Shown: piece by piece, positions 61,243-64,000 of the stretch
Numbering within the stretch: position 1 is the stretch's first letter
Layout: each line of letters starts with the position of its first letter
NCBI GenBank assembly: GCA_964521575.1
Contig: CAZFSR010000002.1
Coordinates: forward strand, 181,852 to 245,851
Source: 79-D21 sp964521575
GTDB taxonomy: Bacteria; Synergistota; Synergistia; Synergistales; 79-D21
Length of the DNA stretch: 64,000 nt
Reading direction: 5' to 3'
Position numbers and translations under genes: made by a program
The notes under the pieces: generated by a model
Seen by the model: only the letters and a program-made list of their open reading frames with translations
What the model was told of the DNA's origin: nothing
Database searches by the model: none

Positions 61243-61638
61243 TCAGCGGGCCCTGAACTCCAGGGAAGCGGAGTTGATGCAGTAGCGCCTGCCCGTGGGC
61301 GGAGGGCCGTCCTCGAACACGTGTCCCAGGTGGGCATCGCAGCGCGCGCAGAGCACCTCGACCCGCCGCATGAAAAGGCTGAAGTCCTCCCGGACCTGGA
61401 CGCTTTCCTCGCCCAGGGGCTTTTTGAAGCTCGGCCACCCCGTGCCGGAATCGAACTTGTCCCTCGAGTCGAAAAGCGCATTCCCGCAGCACACGCAAAC
61501 GTACGTCCCGTCCTCGTGGTGATCCCAGTACTTCCCGGAAAACGGCGGCTCGGTCTCCTTCTTCCGCGTGACCAGGAACTGCTCCGGAGTCAGCTGCTTC
61601 GCCCAGTCGTCCTCGAACTTCACGATCTTCTCGACCAT
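61243..61638 (-). CDS. msrB: peptide-methionine (R)-S-oxide reductase
   Basis: 131-aa MsrB reducing methionine-R-sulfoxide in proteins. Zinc-binding pairs C48-x2-C51 and C97-x2-C100 and catalytic C120 in RYCINSASL are all present, plus FDSGTGWPSFKKP. Resolving Cys was not confidently identified. It lies 4 bases downstream of the deaminase gene and is probably in the same operon. No msrA in the window. Confidence 0.95.
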   Translation of the reverse strand: MVEKIVKFEDDWAKQLTPEQFLVTRKKETEPPFSGKYWDHHEDGTYVCVCCGNALFDSRDKFDSGTGWPSFKKPLGEESVQVREDFSLFMRRVEVLCARCDAHLGHVFEDGPPPTGRRYCINSASLEFRAR

Positions 61639-61642
61639 CGGT

Positions 61643-62191
61643 TCACCCCTCCTTCCGGTTCACGCCCTTCACCTTCAAGCCCCTGTAAAGGGCCTTGATC
61701 GACGCGATCTCCTTCAAAAGAAGCTCCCTGTCCGGCGATTTCTCCGCCAGGGTACGGATCGGAACCATCCTGAAAAAAGCGTTCTCGTGCCGCAGCGACT
61801 TCGCCCCGAACAGCTCCTCCAGGATCGCCAGGTCACCCGGCATGGCGAAATCGAGAGCCGTCTCCCGGTAATCGAACAGGTAGCGGATCTCGCGAAAACC
61901 GCACCAGGCCAGGGCCGCCGCACACATGGGGCACGGCTGGTGGGTGCTGAGGAAGACGGTTTCCGCCGGGTCCGGGCGGACCGGCAGGCGGTAGAACGCG
62001 TGGATCGTGGCGATCTCGCCGTGCAGGGTCGGGTCCTCCTCCCGGCGGTTGCTGCCCGCGACCACCACGTCCAGGTTCGGCCCGGCCAGGACCGCCGCCC
62101 CGAAAAGGTTGTTCCCCTCGGCCACCAGGCGCTCGGTGAGGGGATAGATGTCGTATCGGATCACGGAAAGCAGCCGTTCGGCTTCATCCAA
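61643..62191 (-). CDS. nucleoside/cytidine deaminase-like protein
   Basis: 182-aa member of the CDA/dCMP-deaminase superfamily. Zinc site: H57-x-E59 (LHGEIATI) and C87-x2-C90 (PCPMC). The C-terminus (about 125-182) is longer than typical tRNA adenosine deaminase. It could deaminate cytidine, guanine or another base; the exact substrate is unclear. TTG 62191 follows GGGAGG at nine bases; GTG 62200 would sit on top of the SD. Confidence 0.8.
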   Translation of the reverse strand: MDEAERLLSVIRYDIYPLTERLVAEGNNLFGAAVLAGPNLDVVVAGSNRREEDPTLHGEIATIHAFYRLPVRPDPAETVFLSTHQPCPMCAAALAWCGFREIRYLFDYRETALDFAMPGDLAILEELFGAKSLRHENAFFRMVPIRTLAEKSPDRELLLKEIASIKALYRGLKVKGVNRKEG

Positions 62192-62314
62192 GAAAACCAC
62201 CCTCCCTGTTTTTTGAGCATACCACGCCTTGGCCCCTTCCTGTCGATATCCGTTAATGCAACTCTTCCGTTTTATGATTACAATAGGTTATCTTTCAAGC
62301 GAGGGAGGCCTGAC

Positions 62315-62593
62315 ATGTCCGTCCGTTTGACCGGGGTCCCGCGAAAAAAACTCCCCCTGGCCGAACGCCTGGGGGAAACCCTGGTGCCCCGCCCCTCCTC
62401 GACCTTCATCTTCCGCCTGGGATCCGGCTCCATCCTGGTCGTCGACCGTTCCCTGCCGCCCGAGGAAGGTTGCCTCGCCGTGGTCGCCACGGAAACGGGA
62501 AGCCTGACCTGCCGCCGCCTGGCGCGGGGCTTCGACCCCTCGTCGGTCTGGGGACGGGTCACCTGGGTCCTGAAGGACCCCGACAAGGAGTAG
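62315..62593 (+). CDS. truncated UmuD-like protein lacking the catalytic Ser/Lys
   Basis: 92-aa protein resembling the C-terminal fold of UmuD (S24 peptidase). FIFRLGSGSILVVDRSLPPEEGCLAVVATETGSLTCRRLARG lines up with UmuD DLLIVD...GDIVIAAVDGEFTVKKL, but the GDSM nucleophile is missing and the general-base Lys is Arg. It has no cleavage site region, so it cannot self-cleave. It probably mimics UmuD' as the partner of the polymerase 7 bases downstream. SD GAGGGAGG lies before the ATG. Confidence 0.7.
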   Translation: MSVRLTGVPRKKLPLAERLGETLVPRPSSTFIFRLGSGSILVVDRSLPPEEGCLAVVATETGSLTCRRLARGFDPSSVWGRVTWVLKDPDKE

Positions 62594-62600
62594 GTTCCCC

Positions 62601-63857
62601 GTGCGCTTCGCCCTCTGCGACTGCAACAACTTCTTCGTCTCCTGCGAACGGCTCCTCCGGCCCGACCTGGCGGAAAAGCCGGTCATCGTTTTGTCCTGCA
62701 ACGACGGGTGCGTCATTTCCCGCTCCAACGAGGCCAAGGCCCTGGGCATCCCCATGGGGGAACCCTACTTCAAGGTCCGGGCCCTGGCGGAAGCCCACGG
62801 CGTCACCGTCTTTTCCACCAACTTCGCCCTCTACCACGAGGTCTCCAGGCGCGTCATGGCGATCCTCTCCCGGTACACCGACCGCATGGAAACCTACTCC
62901 GTGGACGAGGCCTTCCTGGACCTCTCCATCGCCTCGCTGTCCGACCCCGTGGAATACGCCCGCGGCATCCGCAGGGCCCTGCTCGGGGAAATCGGGATCC
63001 CCGTCTCCATCGGCATCGCCTCCACCAAGACCCTGGCCAAGCTGGCCGCGGACAGGGGAAAGAAGGACCCCGAAACCCGGGGCGTCTTCTCCCTGGAGGG
63101 TCTGGACCTGGACGCCTTCCTGGAAAAGGTCCCCGTGGGGGACGTCTGGGGAATCGGCCGACGGTGCACCGAATCCCTCTTTCGCTTCGGAATCCGCACG
63201 GCACGCCAGTTCCGTGACGCCAAGGACGACTGGCTGAGGCGGCACTTCTCCGTCCGGGGCGTGCACACCGCCTGGGAACTGAGGGGGATCTCCTGCATCC
63301 GGCTCGTGGAGGAGGATCCCGCCCAGAAGTCGATCCAGGTTTCCCGCTCCTTCGGCACCCCGGTGTCCGACCTGGAAAGCCTCAAGGAGGCCGTGACGGC
63401 TCACGTGGTATCGGCCGGGGAGCGGCTGCGGAGCCAGGGGCTGGCCGCGGGAGCCCTGCAGGTCTACCTCGCCACCAGCCGCTTCAGGGGCAACCTCTTC
63501 GCTCCCGCCGCCACGATGAAAATGGATGCCCCCACATCCAGCAGCCTCCTCCTGGTGAAAGCCGCGCTGGAAGGGCTCGAGCGGATCTACGCCCCCGGGC
63601 ACGCCTTCGTGAAGGCCGGCGTGACCCTGCTCGACCTGGCCCCCGATGGCGTGACCCAGCAGGGACTGTTCGAGGAAGAGGAAACGCGGCTGAAGCGGAA
63701 GAAAGACCGGGCGCTGATGGCGGCCGTGGACGAGGTGAACCGGGAACTGGGCGAGGGGACCCTGAAGCCGGCCCTGCTTTTCTCGAAGGAGAGGGAATGG
63801 GAGCCGAAGCACGAGAAACTGTCGGGAAGGATGGCGAACGCGAAAGGCCCCGGCTGA
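62601..63857 (+). CDS. Y-family error-prone polymerase (UmuC-like)
   Basis: 418-aa translesion polymerase. Metal-site residues D7 and D102-E103 (YSVDEAF), and VSIGIASTKTLAKLAADRGKK. A beta-clamp motif QQGLF occurs near 355. Full length for UmuC (422 in E. coli). GTG 62601 starts seven bases after the UmuD-like stop. The pair would allow damage-tolerant replication; SOS control is not evident, as no LexA box was seen upstream. Confidence 0.92.
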   Translation: MRFALCDCNNFFVSCERLLRPDLAEKPVIVLSCNDGCVISRSNEAKALGIPMGEPYFKVRALAEAHGVTVFSTNFALYHEVSRRVMAILSRYTDRMETYSVDEAFLDLSIASLSDPVEYARGIRRALLGEIGIPVSIGIASTKTLAKLAADRGKKDPETRGVFSLEGLDLDAFLEKVPVGDVWGIGRRCTESLFRFGIRTARQFRDAKDDWLRRHFSVRGVHTAWELRGISCIRLVEEDPAQKSIQVSRSFGTPVSDLESLKEAVTAHVVSAGERLRSQGLAAGALQVYLATSRFRGNLFAPAATMKMDAPTSSSLLLVKAALEGLERIYAPGHAFVKAGVTLLDLAPDGVTQQGLFEEEETRLKRKKDRALMAAVDEVNRELGEGTLKPALLFSKEREWEPKHEKLSGRMANAKGPG

Positions 63858-63945
63858 AATGCCGGGACCCGCTTGACGATCCTCCGCACGTTCCGGAAAA
63901 CCCTGAAGATCTTCTCTGGCCGGCCTGGAAAACGTCCACGCCCTA

Positions 63946-64000
63946 CTAGAACAGCCCGGTGATGCGTCCCTGTTCGTCGATGTCGATGGACTCGGCCGCG
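63946..64000 (-). CDS. 3' end of a gene entering from the right edge
   Basis: The minus strand reads AAESIDIDEQGRITGLF then TAG (63946-63948). The frame is open to the edge of the window, so this is the C-terminus of a protein starting beyond 64000. I do not assign it to a family. It converges with the polymerase gene. Confidence 0.55.
   Translation of the reverse strand, partial: AAESIDIDEQGRITGLF

Noticed and set aside
62221..62314. LexA box upstream of the UmuD-like/UmuC pair
   Set aside because: No CTGT-N8-ACAG or CGAAC-N4-GTTCG pattern was found; only a TACAAT (62279-62284) that may be a -10.

Overview
The window is GC-rich, almost fully coding DNA (about 60 protein genes on both strands). 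It has no rRNA, tRNA, CRISPR array, insertion sequence or prophage that I can see. The gene content points to a diderm, anaerobic, amino-acid-using bacterium. It has a TamB/AsmA-like envelope protein, HlyD/ABC export, a membrane-bound complex-I-like oxidoreductase, a meso-diaminopimelate D-dehydrogenase of the Symbiobacterium type, a hydroxyproline/proline epimerase beside a DadA-like oxidase, an arylacetate-CoA ligase, and no oxygen-respiration genes. This set fits Synergistota best, but that is inference from gene content and not a phylogeny. Many genes start with TTG behind strong Shine-Dalgarno (SD) sites, and tight ATGA overlaps mark the operons.

Layout. 1-7.4 kb: a small unknown protein, a PAS-HD-GYP phosphodiesterase, an HNH-like protein overlapping a membrane protein, a universal stress protein, a YqiA-like esterase, panB, and an EamA transporter-helicase-tag overlap cluster. 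7.4-14.7 kb (minus): a six-gene complex of the energy-converting-hydrogenase-related (Ehr) type, whose large subunit lacks the Ni-ligand cysteines. 14.8-22 kb: a DUF2156 protein, an MFS transporter, a cupin, a very large TamB-like protein and glyA. 22-26.7 kb (minus): a TetR-controlled ABC exporter like E. coli cecR-ybhGFSR, with an operator-like palindrome. 26.8-33 kb: a ThDP enzyme, ddh, a ferritin-like protein, a small zincin, a FAD oxidase and a proline/hydroxyproline epimerase. 33-37 kb: a periplasmic-sensor PAS-PAS-HD-GYP protein, a YhcH protein and an EamA transporter. 37-42.7 kb: dnaK-cbpA-clpB with a good sigma-70 promoter and a leader hairpin. 42.7-48.6 kb: ppnP, a MATE pump, a YfbR-like HD protein, a GGDEF cyclase, and an arsenic methyltransferase-acetyltransferase fusion with its MarR regulator. 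48.6-53.8 kb: a SYLF protein, a molybdopterin oxidoreductase, a Cu-type P-ATPase and a cupin. 53.8-58 kb (minus): acyl-adenylating enzyme-TPR-S33 hydrolase operon. 58.2-64 kb: a HAD phosphatase, an unknown protein, the ligase operon with its leader, msrB and a deaminase, a UmuD-like/UmuC pair, and the 3' end of one more gene.

The most interesting element is the 330-base stretch at 59414-59744 in front of the arylacetate-CoA ligase gene. It holds a consensus promoter, a 31-codon leader ORF with Phe-Phe and Tyr-Tyr-Phe codons, a 14-bp intrinsic terminator, and an alternative hairpin that excludes the terminator. This is the architecture of a Phe/Tyr-sensing transcription attenuator. Placed on this gene, it suggests that the ligase serves biosynthesis of aromatic amino acids from arylacetates and not their breakdown.

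Other points of interest are the catalytically dead, shortened UmuD-like partner of the Y-family polymerase, the Ni-less Ehr complex, the ArsM-GNAT fusion under a cysteine-bearing MarR regulator, and a heat-shock cluster without a visible CIRCE site or grpE. The c-di-GMP set (two HD-GYP proteins, one GGDEF protein) suggests active second-messenger signalling.
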